A DNA stretch of 43,487 nucleotides from Lachnospiraceae bacterium (GCA_022776445.1 JALFHZ010000130.1:1-43487), one strand, 5' to 3'. Counted from the first letter of the stretch, positions 8,258-18,386 are shown. Translations and numbers: made by a program. The notes: a model not told the origin generated them from the letters alone.

Positions 8258-9658
8258 TTACTGTTTAGCCAGAATGCTCCGTGCAACGCTGATTCCGTTT
8301 GCGGAAGCCTGCTGAAGTCCGCGTGTTACGGAAGCACCGTCTCCGACTGCGCGAAGTCCGTGGATGCTGGTCTCAAAGTCGGAATTGACCACGACTTTGT
8401 TGGAGTAGAACTTGACTTCCACGCCGTAAAGCAGTGTTTCATCACTGGCGATACCTGGGGTGACTTTATCAAGTGCAAGGATCATTTCCTTGATATCCAC
8501 CATAATGCGGTGTGGGAATACCAGGGAAAGGTCGCCGGGAACGGCATCCTTCAGAGTCGGAATCAGATTGTTGCGGCAGAGGCGTTCTTCTGTAGTACGC
8601 CGGCCGCGCTGGAAATCGCCAAAGGTCTGTACCAGAATCTTGCCGTCGCACAGCATGTTGGAAAGCTGGGCGATATGTTTGCCGTATTCGATGGGAGTCT
8701 TGAACGGCTTTGTGAAGTTTTTGGATACCAGAAGCGCAAAGTTGGTATTGTGGGTCTTGAATTCCTTGGACTTATAAGCGTGTCCGTTGACCACGGCCAG
8801 ACCGTTTTCGTAGTATTCGGTTGCCACTTCGCCGGACGGATTGGTACAGAAGGTGCGGACTTTGTCGTCGAAAGTAGGGGTGTAGTAGACCAGTTTGGCC
8901 TCATACAGATTTTCATTGAGAAATTTCATAACCTCATCACGGACCTCCACGCGGACACCGATATCAACCGTTCCGACCTGTGTCTCGATTCCGTGATCAT
9001 CGCAGATGTGGCTGAACCAGTCGGAGCCTTCGCGGCCGATGGCAGCAACGACCTCGGGGGCATAATAAACTTCATCTTTGTCGGTTACGACACCCTGCAC
9101 CTGATCGTTTTCGATCAGAATGTCTTTGACCATGGTGTTGAATTCCATGTGGATTCCCTTATCCTGGAGATGATTCTGCAGGCGTGTGTAGATCTTGTAG
9201 CCTTCCTCTGTGCCGAGATGACGGATCGGGCATTCGATCAGCTTCAGGTTGGCCGTGATGGCTTTGCGGCGGATTTCTTCGATCTCATTCTGTTTATCAA
9301 TGCCATATACACTGGTATCTGCGCCGAATTTCAGATAGATGTTATCTGATTCACGAATCAGCTCCAGTGCCTTGTCATATCCGAGAATCTCCGGAAGGTT
9401 TCCGCCTACATCCGGGGACAGAGACAGTTTACCGTCGGAAAATGCTCCTGCACCTGCAAATCCGGTGGTGATGGAGCATGGCTTGCAGCCGACGCAGACT
9501 TTGGTGGTACGTTTCGGACAGACACGTTTCTCAATGGGGCGTCCCTTCTCAATCATCAGGATATTCAGATCCGGACGTTTCTCAATCAGTTCGTACGCGC
9601 AGAAGATACCGGAGGGCCCGGCACCGATGATAATGACATCAAAATGGTTTGTATTCAC
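8258..9658 (-). CDS. FAD-dependent dehydrogenase of the COG2509 type
   Basis: Predicted cytosolic flavoprotein of 466 residues. The N-terminal Rossmann FAD site is VIIIGAGPSG (GxGxxG at 12-17) with the ribose-binding acid in LMIEKG. A Cys-rich stretch follows at C47, C55, C58 and C61 (CVGCKPC), then GFAGAGAFSDGKLSL, which is characteristic of this family. VAAIGREGSDWF and the C-terminal FAD closure GLRAVGDGASVTRGLQQA complete the fold. The start is GTG at 9658 with AAGGAG about 11 bases ahead; the nearer ATG is out of frame. Family members are annotated as uncharacterised FAD dehydrogenases and the substrate is unknown. The four cysteines could bind a metal or Fe-S cluster, but this is inference. 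Confidence 0.88.
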   Translation of the reverse strand: MNTNHFDVIIIGAGPSGIFCAYELIEKRPDLNILMIEKGRPIEKRVCPKRTTKVCVGCKPCSITTGFAGAGAFSDGKLSLSPDVGGNLPEILGYDKALELIRESDNIYLKFGADTSVYGIDKQNEIEEIRRKAITANLKLIECPIRHLGTEEGYKIYTRLQNHLQDKGIHMEFNTMVKDILIENDQVQGVVTDKDEVYYAPEVVAAIGREGSDWFSHICDDHGIETQVGTVDIGVRVEVRDEVMKFLNENLYEAKLVYYTPTFDDKVRTFCTNPSGEVATEYYENGLAVVNGHAYKSKEFKTHNTNFALLVSKNFTKPFKTPIEYGKHIAQLSNMLCDGKILVQTFGDFQRGRRTTEERLCRNNLIPTLKDAVPGDLSLVFPHRIMVDIKEMILALDKVTPGIASDETLLYGVEVKFYSNKVVVNSDFETSIHGLRAVGDGASVTRGLQQASANGISVARSILAKQ

Positions 9659-9753
9659 GTATTGTCAGCTCCTTCATGAAAATAAGATATTGTGTATGAA
9701 AACAGCTAGATATATGGTAACATATTTAATGAAATGAGACAACGGGGGATTTT

Positions 9754-9963
9754 ATGATTGATATAAAGCGAACAGGGCAGCGCACCAGGGAAAATCTGGA
9801 AGCATTGAAAAGGCTGATGACTCATGATATAATAGGCAGTATCAATGACAATGTCGCTGCCGGTAATATGACTCTGGTTGAGGGAGCATTGATTCTGGAC
9901 ATTGATATCTGGGAACAGAAGATGAAGAAGACAGAGCAGCAGCTGGAGGCATTGCGGGCATAA
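9754..9963 (+). CDS. Small hypothetical protein (69 aa)
   Basis: Unrecognised. The charged, mostly alpha-helical 69 residues (RTRENLEALKRLMTHDIIG; C-terminal KMKKTEQQLEALRA likely coiled coil) have no signal peptide or membrane helix. The ribosome binding site is a run of G (GGGGGA) about 4 bases ahead of the ATG. A weak promoter (TTGTGT, 17 bases, TATGGT at 9690-9718) lies upstream. It is divergent from the FAD dehydrogenase and followed by a long palindrome and pth. Coding is supported by a clean reading frame, the ribosome binding site and codon use like its neighbours. Confidence 0.6.
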   Translation: MIDIKRTGQRTRENLEALKRLMTHDIIGSINDNVAAGNMTLVEGALILDIDIWEQKMKKTEQQLEALRA

Positions 9964-9981
9964 GCAACTTATCAGTAATTA

Positions 9982-10035
9982 CACCATCAGCGTTAGTTTT
10001 CACCCCCCGGGGGAAGAAAATTAGCGCTTTTGGTG
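9982..10035. terminator. Long imperfect palindrome between the 69-aa gene and pth
   Basis: AGCGTTAGTTTTC (9989-10001) pairs with GAAAATTAGCGCT (10016-10028) over 13 positions including two G-U pairs. CACCA/TGGTG ends extend it to 9982-10035, and a C6G5 core forms the tip. A short TTTT at 10028-10031 follows the main stem. It probably terminates the small upstream gene, but the run of U is weak and lies partly in the stem. Confidence 0.6.
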
Positions 10036-10062
10036 CGTTGAGAAAAGAAAGGAAAAGAAACT

Positions 10063-10641
10063 ATGTATCTGATAGCAGGACTTGGAAATCCAACCAGGGA
10101 ATATGATAAAACAAGGCACAATGTAGGTTTTTCTGTGATTGATGTACTGGCCGACAGATATCGCATCGATGTCAGTGAGAAGAAGCATAAGGCACTTTGC
10201 GGCAGGGGTGTGATTGAAGGCCAGAAGGTGCTTCTGGTAAAGCCGCAGACCTTTATGAATCTGAGCGGTGAGAGTCTTCGGGCAGCAGCAGATTATTATA
10301 AAATTGAACCGCAGGATATGATTGTTATTTATGATGATATCAGTTTGGATCCGGGGCAGCTTCGTATCCGGTTGAAAGGAAGTGCGGGAGGACATAATGG
10401 AATCAAAAATATTATTGCGCAGCTTGGGACACAGGAGTTTCCGCGGATCAAGGTCGGCGTGGGAGCAAAGCCGCCGCGTATGGACCTGGCAGATTATGTG
10501 CTGAGCCGTTTTTCACCGGAAGAACAGAAGCAGATGGATGAGGCATTTCGGGAAGCAGCTGAGGCGGCTGTGAGTATGATGACGGATGGTGCAGAACGTG
10601 CTATGAATCATTACAATACGAAGAAGAAAGCAGACGAGTGA
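10063..10641 (+). CDS. pth: Peptidyl-tRNA hydrolase
   Basis: Pth cleaves the ester bond of peptidyl-tRNAs released from stalled ribosomes so that the tRNA can be reused. The 192 residues carry all family motifs: GLGNPTREYDKTRHNVGF with N9 and catalytic H19, KPQTFMNLSG with the peptide-binding Asn, YDDISLDPGQLRIR with the conserved Asp, and GSAGGHNGIKNI. The ribosome binding site AAAGGAAA lies a few bases ahead. mfd begins 26 bases downstream, as in Bacillus apart from the missing small gene fin. Confidence 0.97.
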   Translation: MYLIAGLGNPTREYDKTRHNVGFSVIDVLADRYRIDVSEKKHKALCGRGVIEGQKVLLVKPQTFMNLSGESLRAAADYYKIEPQDMIVIYDDISLDPGQLRIRLKGSAGGHNGIKNIIAQLGTQEFPRIKVGVGAKPPRMDLADYVLSRFSPEEQKQMDEAFREAAEAAVSMMTDGAERAMNHYNTKKKADE

Positions 10642-10667
10642 CGGACCATAACAGACAGGAGCAGAGC

Positions 10668-13600
10668 ATGAGCAGAGTATTTGCAAATCCGTTAACAGAA
10701 TTAGTTGAATATGAGGAATTGAATCAGAGCCTGGAAAAGCGGCGGGGACCGGTTCAGGTCAGCGGATGTCTGGATTCTCAGAAGGTGCATCTGATGCAGG
10801 AGATCCGGAACGAGATTCCGTGGAAACTGGTAGTGACCTATGATGATTCCAGAGCGAAGGAAATTTATGATGACTTTGGGTGTTTTCGCCCGGATGTGTG
10901 GCTGTACCCGGCGAAGGATCTGCTGTTTTACAGTGCAGATATTCACGGAAATCTAATCACCCGGCAGCGGGTGCAGGTTTTGCGTCATCTTCTGGAAGAT
11001 GATACCGGCGTGATTGTAACGACTTTGGATGGTCTGATGGATCATCTGCTGCCTCTGGCGCAGCTGCGCAGCCAGATTCTTCATGTGGAAACCGGGCAGG
11101 AACTGGATCTGAATGTGTGGAAGGAGCGCCTGACGGAACTGGGCTACGAGCATCTGCCGCAGGTGGACGGAATGGGACAGTTTTCCGTGCGCGGCGGAAT
11201 TCTGGATATTTTTCCACTGACGGAAGAACAGCCGGTTCGAATTGAACTGTGGGATACGGAGGTGGATTCGATCCGCAGTTTTGATCCCGAGAGTCAGCGT
11301 TCCATTGAACAGCTGGACTGCATGGATATTTATCCGGCCACGGAAATGGTTCTGACAAAACGGCAGCTGGCAAAAGGTGTGGAGAAAATCCGTAAAGAAG
11401 AAAAAGCCTACGAAAAGGCACTTCGGGAGCAGATGAAGACGGAGGAAGCCTATCGGATCATGACGATTATCCGGGAATTGACAGAAAATGTGGAAGCCGG
11501 CGGTAAAGTTGACGGTCTGGATTCTTTTCTCTCATATTTCAGTGATCAGACCATGTCGTTTCTGGATTATTTTGATCCGGCAGACAGTATGATTCTTCTG
11601 GATGAACCGGCTCGCCTGAGGGAAAAGGGGGAAGCGGTTGAACTGGAGTTTCGTGAGAGTATGATGCACCGGCTGGAAAAGGGATATCTGCTTCCCGGAC
11701 AGACTGCTCTTCTGTATCCGACTGTGGAAGTGCTGGCGCGGATGCAGCGGGATAATACCCTGTATCTGACCGGACTGGAACAGAAACTTCCCGGAATGAC
11801 GGTAAAGTCAAAATACAGCATCAGCGTCAAGAATGTCAACTCTTACCAGAACAGCTTCGAGATACTGATTAAGGATCTGCAGCGGTGGAAGAAGGAACGT
11901 TATCGTGTGATTCTGCTTTCCGGTTCCCGGACAAGAGCGAGCCGACTGGCCGGAGATCTTCGGGAATATGAACTGAGTGCATTCTGCCCCGATGACGGGG
12001 AACGTCAGGTGCAGCCGGGAGAGATTCTTGTGACGTTCGGCAATCTGCACCGCGGTTTTGAGTATCCGCAGATCAAGTTTGTGGTGATCACGGAAGGGGA
12101 TATGTTCGGAGCGGAACGGAAGAAGCGCAGGCGGAAAAAGACTTCCTATGAGGGGAAAAAAATCCAGAGCTTTGCGGAACTTTCCATCGGAGATTACGTG
12201 GTTCATGAGGAACACGGTCTGGGCATTTATCGGGGAATCGAGAAGATCGAACGGGACCGGGTGGTCAAGGATTACCTGAAGATTGAATATGCGGACGGCG
12301 GCAATCTCTATCTTCCGGCGACCCGGTTGGACGGCATTCAGAAATATGCCGGTGCGGATGCAAAAGCGCCGAAGCTGAATAAGCTGGGCGGAGACCAGTG
12401 GAATAAGACCAAGACAAAGGTGAAGCATGCGGTCAAAGAGATTGCTAAAGATCTGGTGAAGCTGTATGCAGCCCGTCAGCAGAACGGAGGATTCCAGTAC
12501 GGCGAGGATACGGTATGGCAGCGGGAGTTTGAGGAACTGTTCCCCTATGACGAGACGGAAGATCAGCTGGATGCCATAGATGCGGTGAAGAGCGATATGG
12601 AAAGCCGCAAAATCATGGATCGCCTGATCTGCGGAGATGTGGGATATGGCAAAACGGAGATTGCGCTCCGTGCAGCGTTTAAGGCAGTACAGGAAAGCAA
12701 ACAGGTGGTTTATCTGGTGCCGACAACGATCCTTGCGCAGCAGCATTACAATACCTTTCAGCAGCGTATGAAGGACTTTCCGGTGCGTGTGGATCTGATG
12801 TCACGGTTCCGGACTCCTGCGGAGATTAAGAAAACCATTGCGGACCTGAAAAAAGGACAGGTTGATATTGTGATCGGTACGCACCGGGTTTTGTCCAAGG
12901 ATGTGATGTTCAAGGATCTGGGACTTCTGATCATCGATGAGGAGCAGCGTTTTGGTGTGGCGCATAAGGAAAAGATCAAGCAGCTGAAGGAAAATGTGGA
13001 TGTTCTGACACTGACGGCAACTCCGATTCCGCGGACGCTTCATATGAGCCTGGTGGGAATCCGCGATATGAGTGTGCTGGAAGAGCCGCCGGTGGACCGT
13101 GTGCCGATTCAGACCTATGTAATGGAATTCAACGATGAGATGATCCGGGAAGCCATCAACCGGGAAATGTCCCGGGGCGGGCAGGTTTATTATGTCTACA
13201 ACCGTGTCAAGGACATTGAAGAGGTGGCGGCACATGTGCAGGAGCTGGTGCCGGACGCGACGGTTGTGTTCGCGCACGGACAGATGCGGGAACATCAGCT
13301 GGAGAAGATCATGTTTGACTTTATCAGTGGAGATATTGATGTACTGGTTTCCACAACCATCATCGAAACCGGGCTGGATATCCCCAATGCCAATACCATG
13401 ATCATCCATGATGCCGATCAGATGGGATTGTCCCAGTTGTATCAGCTGCGGGGACGTGTAGGACGTTCCAGCCGCACTTCCTATGCTTTTCTGATGTACA
13501 AGCGGGATAAGCTTCTGAAAGAAGAGGCAGAAAAACGGCTGCAGGCGATCCGGGAATTTACAGAACTGGGATCCGGCATCAAGATTGCCATGCGGGATCT

Positions 13601-14246
13601 GGAAATCCGCGGTGCCGGCAATGTGCTGGGAGCCGAGCAGCACGGTCATATGGAAGCGGTTGGCTATGATCTGTACTGTAAGCTTCTGAATCAGGCAGTT
13701 CAGGCTCTGAAAGGACAGCGAGATGAAGCAGAAGATTTTGCTTCTGTCGTGGAATGCGATATCGATGCGTACATTCCATCCTCCTACATCAAAAACGAGT
13801 ATCAGAAACTGGACATTTACAAAAGAATTTCCGGTATTGAAAACGAAGAAGAATACATGGATATGCAGGATGAACTGCTGGATCGTTTCGGAGATATTCC
13901 GCGTCCGGTGGACAATCTGCTGGTGGTGGCTTCCCTGAAAGCAGCTGCACACCGCGCTTATGTAACGGAGGTCAAGATTAATCGTCAGGAAATCCGTCTG
14001 ACGATGTATCAGAAAGCGAAGCTGGATACTGCCGGCATTCCGGGGCTGGTGGAACAGTTTGGCGGTGCACTGAGATTTCAGATGACGGACATCCCGTATT
14101 TTCAGTATATTGACCGGAAACATAAGAATAAAGACTGCAGTGCCATGATTGAGCAGGCGAAAACAATTCTGGAAGGGCTTGAGGCACTGGCTGGGAAGCA
14201 GGACGGGACAAGAGAGCAGAGCGAAACGAAGAAGATTTCATCATAG
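10668..14246 (+). CDS. mfd: Transcription-repair coupling factor Mfd
   Basis: Mfd removes RNA polymerase stalled at DNA damage and recruits UvrA. The 1192 residues run in the expected order: UvrB-like N-terminal domain, CarD-like RNA polymerase-interaction domain near 505-560 ([17 protein letters not shown]), then the SF2 translocase with Walker A GDVGYGKT (from 656), [17 protein letters not shown] and QLRGRVGRS, and a C-terminal TRCF domain. I place the start at ATG 10668 because AGGAG lies 6-7 bases ahead and MSRVFANPL matches the usual Mfd N-terminus. An in-frame GTG at 10638 overlapping the pth stop would add 10 residues and is less likely. Confidence 0.97.
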   Translation: MSRVFANPLTELVEYEELNQSLEKRRGPVQVSGCLDSQKVHLMQEIRNEIPWKLVVTYDDSRAKEIYDDFGCFRPDVWLYPAKDLLFYSADIHGNLITRQRVQVLRHLLEDDTGVIVTTLDGLMDHLLPLAQLRSQILHVETGQELDLNVWKERLTELGYEHLPQVDGMGQFSVRGGILDIFPLTEEQPVRIELWDTEVDSIRSFDPESQRSIEQLDCMDIYPATEMVLTKRQLAKGVEKIRKEEKAYEKALREQMKTEEAYRIMTIIRELTENVEAGGKVDGLDSFLSYFSDQTMSFLDYFDPADSMILLDEPARLREKGEAVELEFRESMMHRLEKGYLLPGQTALLYPTVEVLARMQRDNTLYLTGLEQKLPGMTVKSKYSISVKNVNSYQNSFEILIKDLQRWKKERYRVILLSGSRTRASRLAGDLREYELSAFCPDDGERQVQPGEILVTFGNLHRGFEYPQIKFVVITEGDMFGAERKKRRRKKTSYEGKKIQSFAELSIGDYVVHEEHGLGIYRGIEKIERDRVVKDYLKIEYADGGNLYLPATRLDGIQKYAGADAKAPKLNKLGGDQWNKTKTKVKHAVKEIAKDLVKLYAARQQNGGFQYGEDTVWQREFEELFPYDETEDQLDAIDAVKSDMESRKIMDRLICGDVGYGKTEIALRAAFKAVQESKQVVYLVPTTILAQQHYNTFQQRMKDFPVRVDLMSRFRTPAEIKKTIADLKKGQVDIVIGTHRVLSKDVMFKDLGLLIIDEEQRFGVAHKEKIKQLKENVDVLTLTATPIPRTLHMSLVGIRDMSVLEEPPVDRVPIQTYVMEFNDEMIREAINREMSRGGQVYYVYNRVKDIEEVAAHVQELVPDATVVFAHGQMREHQLEKIMFDFISGDIDVLVSTTIIETGLDIPNANTMIIHDADQMGLSQLYQLRGRVGRSSRTSYAFLMYKRDKLLKEEAEKRLQAIREFTELGSGIKIAMRDLEIRGAGNVLGAEQHGHMEAVGYDLYCKLLNQAVQALKGQRDEAEDFASVVECDIDAYIPSSYIKNEYQKLDIYKRISGIENEEEYMDMQDELLDRFGDIPRPVDNLLVVASLKAAAHRAYVTEVKINRQEIRLTMYQKAKLDTAGIPGLVEQFGGALRFQMTDIPYFQYIDRKHKNKDCSAMIEQAKTILEGLEALAGKQDGTREQSETKKISS

Positions 14247-14261
14247 AGGAGAATATGACGA

Positions 14262-16355
14262 GTGAAAAAAGTGATAAGAGTCGTAGCGTTGGATCCTTTT
14301 GCCGGAATTTCTTATAAAAAAGATATGGAAGGTCTGTTTGGCGGATATACGGAGATTGTCAGTTACAGCGTACTTGACGGAACCGCAACCGGGAAACTGC
14401 CGAGAGCGGATCTGTTTGTGATTTCCACGGATGCATATGGTTCTGCAGAAGAGGTCGCACGCCATGTGCCGATTGACTGTGAGGTCATGTCGGTAGAGGT
14501 TTCGTTTCGGTGGAGCACTCTGGAACGTTTGTGGAAGATTCCGAAGGGAACAAAAGCTCTGTTTGTCAATATGACACAGACCATGGCGCGTGAGGCAATT
14601 GCACAGCTGGCATCTCTGGGGGTCAATCATTTGCAGTTTATCCCGTTTTATCCGGGAGCTGTATTGGAAGAACCGGTTGAACTGGCTGTGACTCCGGCAG
14701 AGACGCGTTATGTGCCGGAATCGGTTCAAAACGTGATTGATATCGGACAGCGTTCCTGTACTTCGGGGATGATGATTGAGATCGCTCTGCGTCTGGGACT
14801 GGAGCATCTGCTGGAGACGGAGCCATTTCAGGAGTATTTCCGCTCTATGGCGACCAGAAACTACAGCTTTGATCAGATGTTTGCCCGTTCCAGAAATCTG
14901 GAGAGCCGGTTCCATATTTTGATGGAAATTCTGGATGAAGGACTGATTGGTGTAAATGAGACCGGAGAGATTTTTGCATGCAACAAAAAAGCATGTCAGA
15001 TCACGAAGGTGTCGGAAGAACTGACGCTGGGAAAACGGGGCGAGGATGTATTCCCCTATATTCCGTTTTATCAGGTGTTGAAAGAAAAGAAGGAAGTGCA
15101 GGCCCATGTGACGAAGCTTTTCGGTGCAAATATTTCCATTGCGGTTGTTCCGGTACTGCGTAAAGGAGAGTGCATCGGTGCATTTGCGACGCTGCAGCGG
15201 TTCAATGAACTGGAGTCCAGACAGAATGAACTGCGCAGGCAGCTGCTGCAGAAGGGGCATTATGCCAAATACACATTTGATGATGTGATCGGAGCATCAG
15301 CATCGATTTGCCGGACTAAAGCAATTCTGAAAAAGATGGCGGTTACAGAGAGTCCGGTGTTGATTGTAGGCGAAACAGGTACCGGAAAAGAACTGATGGC
15401 ACATGCAGTTCATCAGGCATCCAGGCGCGCGGAGGGTCCGTTTATTGCAATCAATGTGGCAGCGATGCCGGAGAATCTTCTGGAAAGTGAGCTGTTTGGA
15501 TACGAAGAAGGGGCATTTACCGGCGCGAGGAAAGGCGGACGTCCGGGGCTGTTTGAATTTGCTCATCGGGGAACGCTGTTTCTGGACGAGGTGGAGGGAA
15601 TGAGCCTTGCCATGCAGGTGAAGCTTCTGCGCGTACTGCAGGAAGGAGAAGTCATGCGGGTTGGCGGCGGAAGCATTGTCCGTGTCGATGTACGGATTGT
15701 AGCGGCGACCAATGAGTCTCTGGAACAGAAGGTGGAGGACGGAAGCTTTCGGAAGGATCTGTATTACCGGCTGAACGCGCTGACTGTGGTTCTGCCGCCG
15801 CTGAGAGAACGTGGAGAAGATATTTTTTTGCTGATGGAACAGTTTAAAAAGGAATTGAACGGAACCTTTGAGCTGTCTGAACATACCAGACGGTTTCTGC
15901 TGGAATATCCATGGCCGGGAAATATCCGGGAGCTTCATAATGCAGTGGAGTATTTTAATTACACAGGTAAGCAGTTGGTGGAGCTGGAAGATCTGCCGCC
16001 TACTATGGAAAAAATGAGAATGTCCGACAAAAAAGAAACGGCTGTGAAATTTGAAAGGCCGGATGAAGTAAGGAAACCGGAGGCTGTGTGTCACGGCAGA
16101 GAGACGGAACCTTACTGGTTTGTTATGGAGCAGCTGTATCAGGCGGCCGAGGAGGGGCAGTTTATCGGACGTGAGAAACTGCTTCAGATTGCGAAAGCGC
16201 GGCGCCTTCCGATTTCCCAGAAGCGGATTCGCGATGTTTTACAGGAGATGGCAGGGCAGGGATATATCGTGAGCGGCCGGGGAAGGGGCGGAAGCAGGAT
16301 TACGCAGGAAGGAAGAGCATGCTGGCTGCAGTATCGGGAAGGAACATTCCTCTGA
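14262..16355 (+). CDS. Sigma-54-dependent activator, CdsR-like
   Basis: Enhancer-binding protein that hydrolyses ATP to open sigma-54 RNA polymerase promoters. The 697 residues contain an unassigned N-terminal sensory region (1-200), a PAS-like domain (about 205-315, LDEGLIGVNETGEIFACNKK), and the AAA+ domain with Walker A GETGTGKE (370-377), the sigma-54 contact loop GAFTGA (417-422), Walker B LFLDE (439-443) and the arginine-finger region FRKDLYYRLNAL. The C-terminus is a winged-helix-like segment rather than a Fis-type helix-turn-helix. GTG start, with GAGGAG upstream. A -24/-12 promoter and inverted repeats stand directly downstream, ahead of malY-cyuA, so it very likely drives cysteine catabolism as CdsR drives cdsB in Clostridioides difficile. 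The effector is unknown. Confidence 0.9.
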   Translation: MKKVIRVVALDPFAGISYKKDMEGLFGGYTEIVSYSVLDGTATGKLPRADLFVISTDAYGSAEEVARHVPIDCEVMSVEVSFRWSTLERLWKIPKGTKALFVNMTQTMAREAIAQLASLGVNHLQFIPFYPGAVLEEPVELAVTPAETRYVPESVQNVIDIGQRSCTSGMMIEIALRLGLEHLLETEPFQEYFRSMATRNYSFDQMFARSRNLESRFHILMEILDEGLIGVNETGEIFACNKKACQITKVSEELTLGKRGEDVFPYIPFYQVLKEKKEVQAHVTKLFGANISIAVVPVLRKGECIGAFATLQRFNELESRQNELRRQLLQKGHYAKYTFDDVIGASASICRTKAILKKMAVTESPVLIVGETGTGKELMAHAVHQASRRAEGPFIAINVAAMPENLLESELFGYEEGAFTGARKGGRPGLFEFAHRGTLFLDEVEGMSLAMQVKLLRVLQEGEVMRVGGGSIVRVDVRIVAATNESLEQKVEDGSFRKDLYYRLNALTVVLPPLRERGEDIFLLMEQFKKELNGTFELSEHTRRFLLEYPWPGNIRELHNAVEYFNYTGKQLVELEDLPPTMEKMRMSDKKETAVKFERPDEVRKPEAVCHGRETEPYWFVMEQLYQAAEEGQFIGREKLLQIAKARRLPISQKRIRDVLQEMAGQGYIVSGRGRGGSRITQEGRACWLQYREGTFL

Positions 16356-16437
16356 AACCATAATGGTTTCGGGGGATTTTTTTGACCATATAATAATTGG
16401 TTAAAACATAGATGAAAACCATTATAACCAATAATTA
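16354..16437. promoter_or_regulatory. Putative upstream activator sites for the sigma-54 regulator
   Basis: A perfect 17-bp palindrome, GAAACCATAATGGTTTC, lies at 16354-16370 and overlaps the stop codon of the activator gene. A second inverted repeat pairs TAATAATTGGTTA (16391-16403) with TAACCAATAATTA (16425-16437) at 12 of 13 positions. A further AACCATTAT half-site begins near 16417. The shared core is AACCA plus an AT-rich flank. The block ends about 70 bases upstream of the -24 element, a usual enhancer distance. Confidence 0.7.
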
Positions 16438-16506
16438 AAAAGCCCACAACCGCAGAATTGCAAAAAATACAGGGAAAATCAGAGAAAATTCCCTTTCTGA
16501 AAAGTT

Positions 16507-16522
16507 GGCATGGAATATGCTA
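16507..16522 (+). promoter_or_regulatory. Sigma-54 (-24/-12) promoter of the malY-cyuA operon
   Basis: TGGCATGGAATATGCT has the invariant GG (16508-16509) and GC (16520-16521) at exactly the spacing of the TGGCACG-N4-TTGC consensus. It lies 43 bases ahead of the MalY-type gene and follows an enhancer-like repeat block and a sigma-54 activator gene. Confidence 0.8.
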
Positions 16523-16564
16523 TATATAAAAGCATAAGAAATACAAGAAAGGGTGATATCCATT

Positions 16565-17734
16565 ATGAAGTACAATTTTGATGAGGTAATTGACCGCAGC
16601 CAGAACCGTTCTTCCAAATACGATGAGAGAATCAAGAAATTCGGAACGGCAGATGTGATCCCGCTCTGGGTTGCGGATATGGATTTCCGCACGGCGCAGC
16701 CGATTATTGATGCCTGCGTAAAAAAAGCGGAGGAGGGCATCTGGGGTTACACTTCCAGACCGGACAGCTATTTTGAAGCGGTACAGGAGTGGGAGAGAAA
16801 GAGAAATAACTGGGAAACGGATCCTTCTCTGATGAGCTGGAGTCTGGGTGTGGTGCCGGCCATGGCAGGAATGGTAAAAATCTTCAGTAAACCGGGAGAT
16901 AAGATCCTGATTCAGACACCGGTATATTCCGAGTTCTATGATATTACGGAAGCCAGTAACCGTCAGGTAGTGGAAAATCAGCTGGTGGAACAGGACGGAG
17001 TCTGGACCATTGATTTTGAAGATTTTGAAAAGAAAGTGAAAGAATGTAGGATGTTTCTTCTGTGCAATCCTCATAACCCGCTGGGCATTGTATGGAAACC
17101 GGAAGAGTTAAAACGTATGGCAGAGATCTGCATTGCCAATAATGTGCTGTTGATTTCCGATGAGATCCATTCCGATCTGATTTTTCATGGGAAAAAGCAT
17201 ACGCCGACGGCAACGCTTTCGGATGAGATTGCGAAACATATTATCACCTGTGTATCTGTGACCAAGACGTTTAATCTGGCCGGTCTGCAGGCATCTACGA
17301 CAATTTTTCCGAATAGGGAGATGAAACAGGCATTTGATACTTTCTGGGGGAGTATGGATATTCACCGCAACAATGCATTCAGTTCTGTTGCCATGGAGGC
17401 TGCCTATCGGGAAGGGGAAGAGTGGTTGGAACAGCTTCTGGAGTATATTTCCGGCAATTTTGATTACATCAAAGAATACTGCGAGGCGAATATTCCGAAG
17501 ATCAAACCAAATGTGCCGGATGCGACTTATCTGGTATGGCTGGACTGCAGGGGATTGGGGATGAGCAATGAAGAACTGCGCGACTTCATGATCCATAAAG
17601 CAGGGATTGGTCTGAATGAAGGTTATACGTTTGGACGCAGTCTGACCGGGTACATGAGACTGAATGCAGCATGTCCGCGGGCAACGCTTCAGAAAGCGCT
17701 GAAGCAGCTGAAAGATGCGGTAGATGCGCTGTAA
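16565..17734 (+). CDS. MalY/PatB-type PLP-dependent C-S beta-lyase
   Basis: Fold-type I PLP enzyme of the MalY/PatB group, which splits cystathionine, cysteine or cystine-like thioethers into thiol, pyruvate and ammonia. Family signatures are PLWVADMDFRTAQPI at the N-terminus, LLCNPHNPLGIVW, ISDEIHSDLIFHGKKHTP, and SVTKTFNLAGLQ with the PLP Schiff-base lysine at K234. The ATG at 16565 (MKYNFDEVIDR) is preferred over the GTG at 16553 because AAGAAAGGG lies before it and the paralogue at 35,850-37,061 starts the same way. This gives 389 residues. It is the first gene after the sigma-54 promoter, so it is probably co-expressed with the cysteine desulfidase. Confidence 0.9.
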   Translation: MKYNFDEVIDRSQNRSSKYDERIKKFGTADVIPLWVADMDFRTAQPIIDACVKKAEEGIWGYTSRPDSYFEAVQEWERKRNNWETDPSLMSWSLGVVPAMAGMVKIFSKPGDKILIQTPVYSEFYDITEASNRQVVENQLVEQDGVWTIDFEDFEKKVKECRMFLLCNPHNPLGIVWKPEELKRMAEICIANNVLLISDEIHSDLIFHGKKHTPTATLSDEIAKHIITCVSVTKTFNLAGLQASTTIFPNREMKQAFDTFWGSMDIHRNNAFSSVAMEAAYREGEEWLEQLLEYISGNFDYIKEYCEANIPKIKPNVPDATYLVWLDCRGLGMSNEELRDFMIHKAGIGLNEGYTFGRSLTGYMRLNAACPRATLQKALKQLKDAVDAL

Positions 17735-17814
17735 TCATAAAAATTATATACAGAAGAAAAACGTTTGAAAAATACAAAAGATAAAACAATGTAAAATTGT
17801 ACAAAGGAGAACAT

Positions 17815-18362
17815 ATGGACAAGAAGAAAATCTGGGAGAGCTATCGTTTCCCACTGATTCTGCTGGCAGGAATTATCACAGGAGCAATCCTTGGACTGGT
17901 ACTTGGGGAGAAAGCCACCATACTTGCACCGCTGGGTGATATTTTTATTAACCTGATGTTTACGATCGTTGTGCCGATGAAGATATCAGCAATATCGTAC
18001 TGCCGATGGGAGCAACTATGCATATGGACGGTTCGGTTCTGTCCTCTATTACAAAAATCGCATTTCTGTTCGGCGTGTTCCAGATGCCGTTTACCGGTGT
18101 GAGCACTTATCTGATGGCAATTGCAGTGGCAGTCATGAGTGCATTTGTACTGTCCGGAGCTCCGGGCGGCGGACTGGTCGGAGAGATGCTGATTGTCAGT
18201 CTGTTTGGTTTCCCGGGGGAGGCATTCCCGCTGATTGCAACGATCGGATTTCTGGTTGATCCGGCGGCAACCTGCCTCAACGCGTCCGGAGACACGATTG
18301 CGTCTATGATCATCGCGCGGATTGTGGAAGGAAAAGACTGGCTCACAAAGAAGCCAATATGA
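17815..18362 (+). pseudogene. Dicarboxylate/amino-acid:cation symporter, internally deleted and frameshifted
   Basis: Remnant of a DAACS-family (GltP-like) symporter. The 5' part (17815 to about 17979) starts MDKKKIWESYRFPLILLAG behind an AAAGGAG site and reads to FTIVVP in one frame. From about 17976 the C-terminal half continues in another frame (DEDISNIVLPMGATMHMDGS, then SAFVLSGAPGGGLVGEM and GFLVDPAATCLNASGD). About 55 plus 130 residues remain of roughly 400, so about 200 or more central residues are gone and the ends are joined out of frame. The junction lies at CCGATGAAGAT, which could reflect a deletion between short CCGATG repeats. Its position suggests it once imported the cysteine, cystine or dicarboxylate substrate of this operon. 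An assembly collapse is the main alternative. Confidence 0.88.
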
Positions 18363-18386
18363 TAAAATAAGAAGGAGATTCATACT

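Noticed and set aside
10638-10667. GTG at 10638 as mfd start
   Set aside because: Would overlap the pth stop, but ATG 10668 has a well-spaced AGGAG and matches the Mfd N-terminus.
16354-16383. Palindrome plus T-run as an ordinary terminator of the activator gene
   Set aside because: The T-run starts 6 bases after the stem. The AACCA pattern recurs twice downstream, so an activator-binding role is preferred; both functions may coexist.
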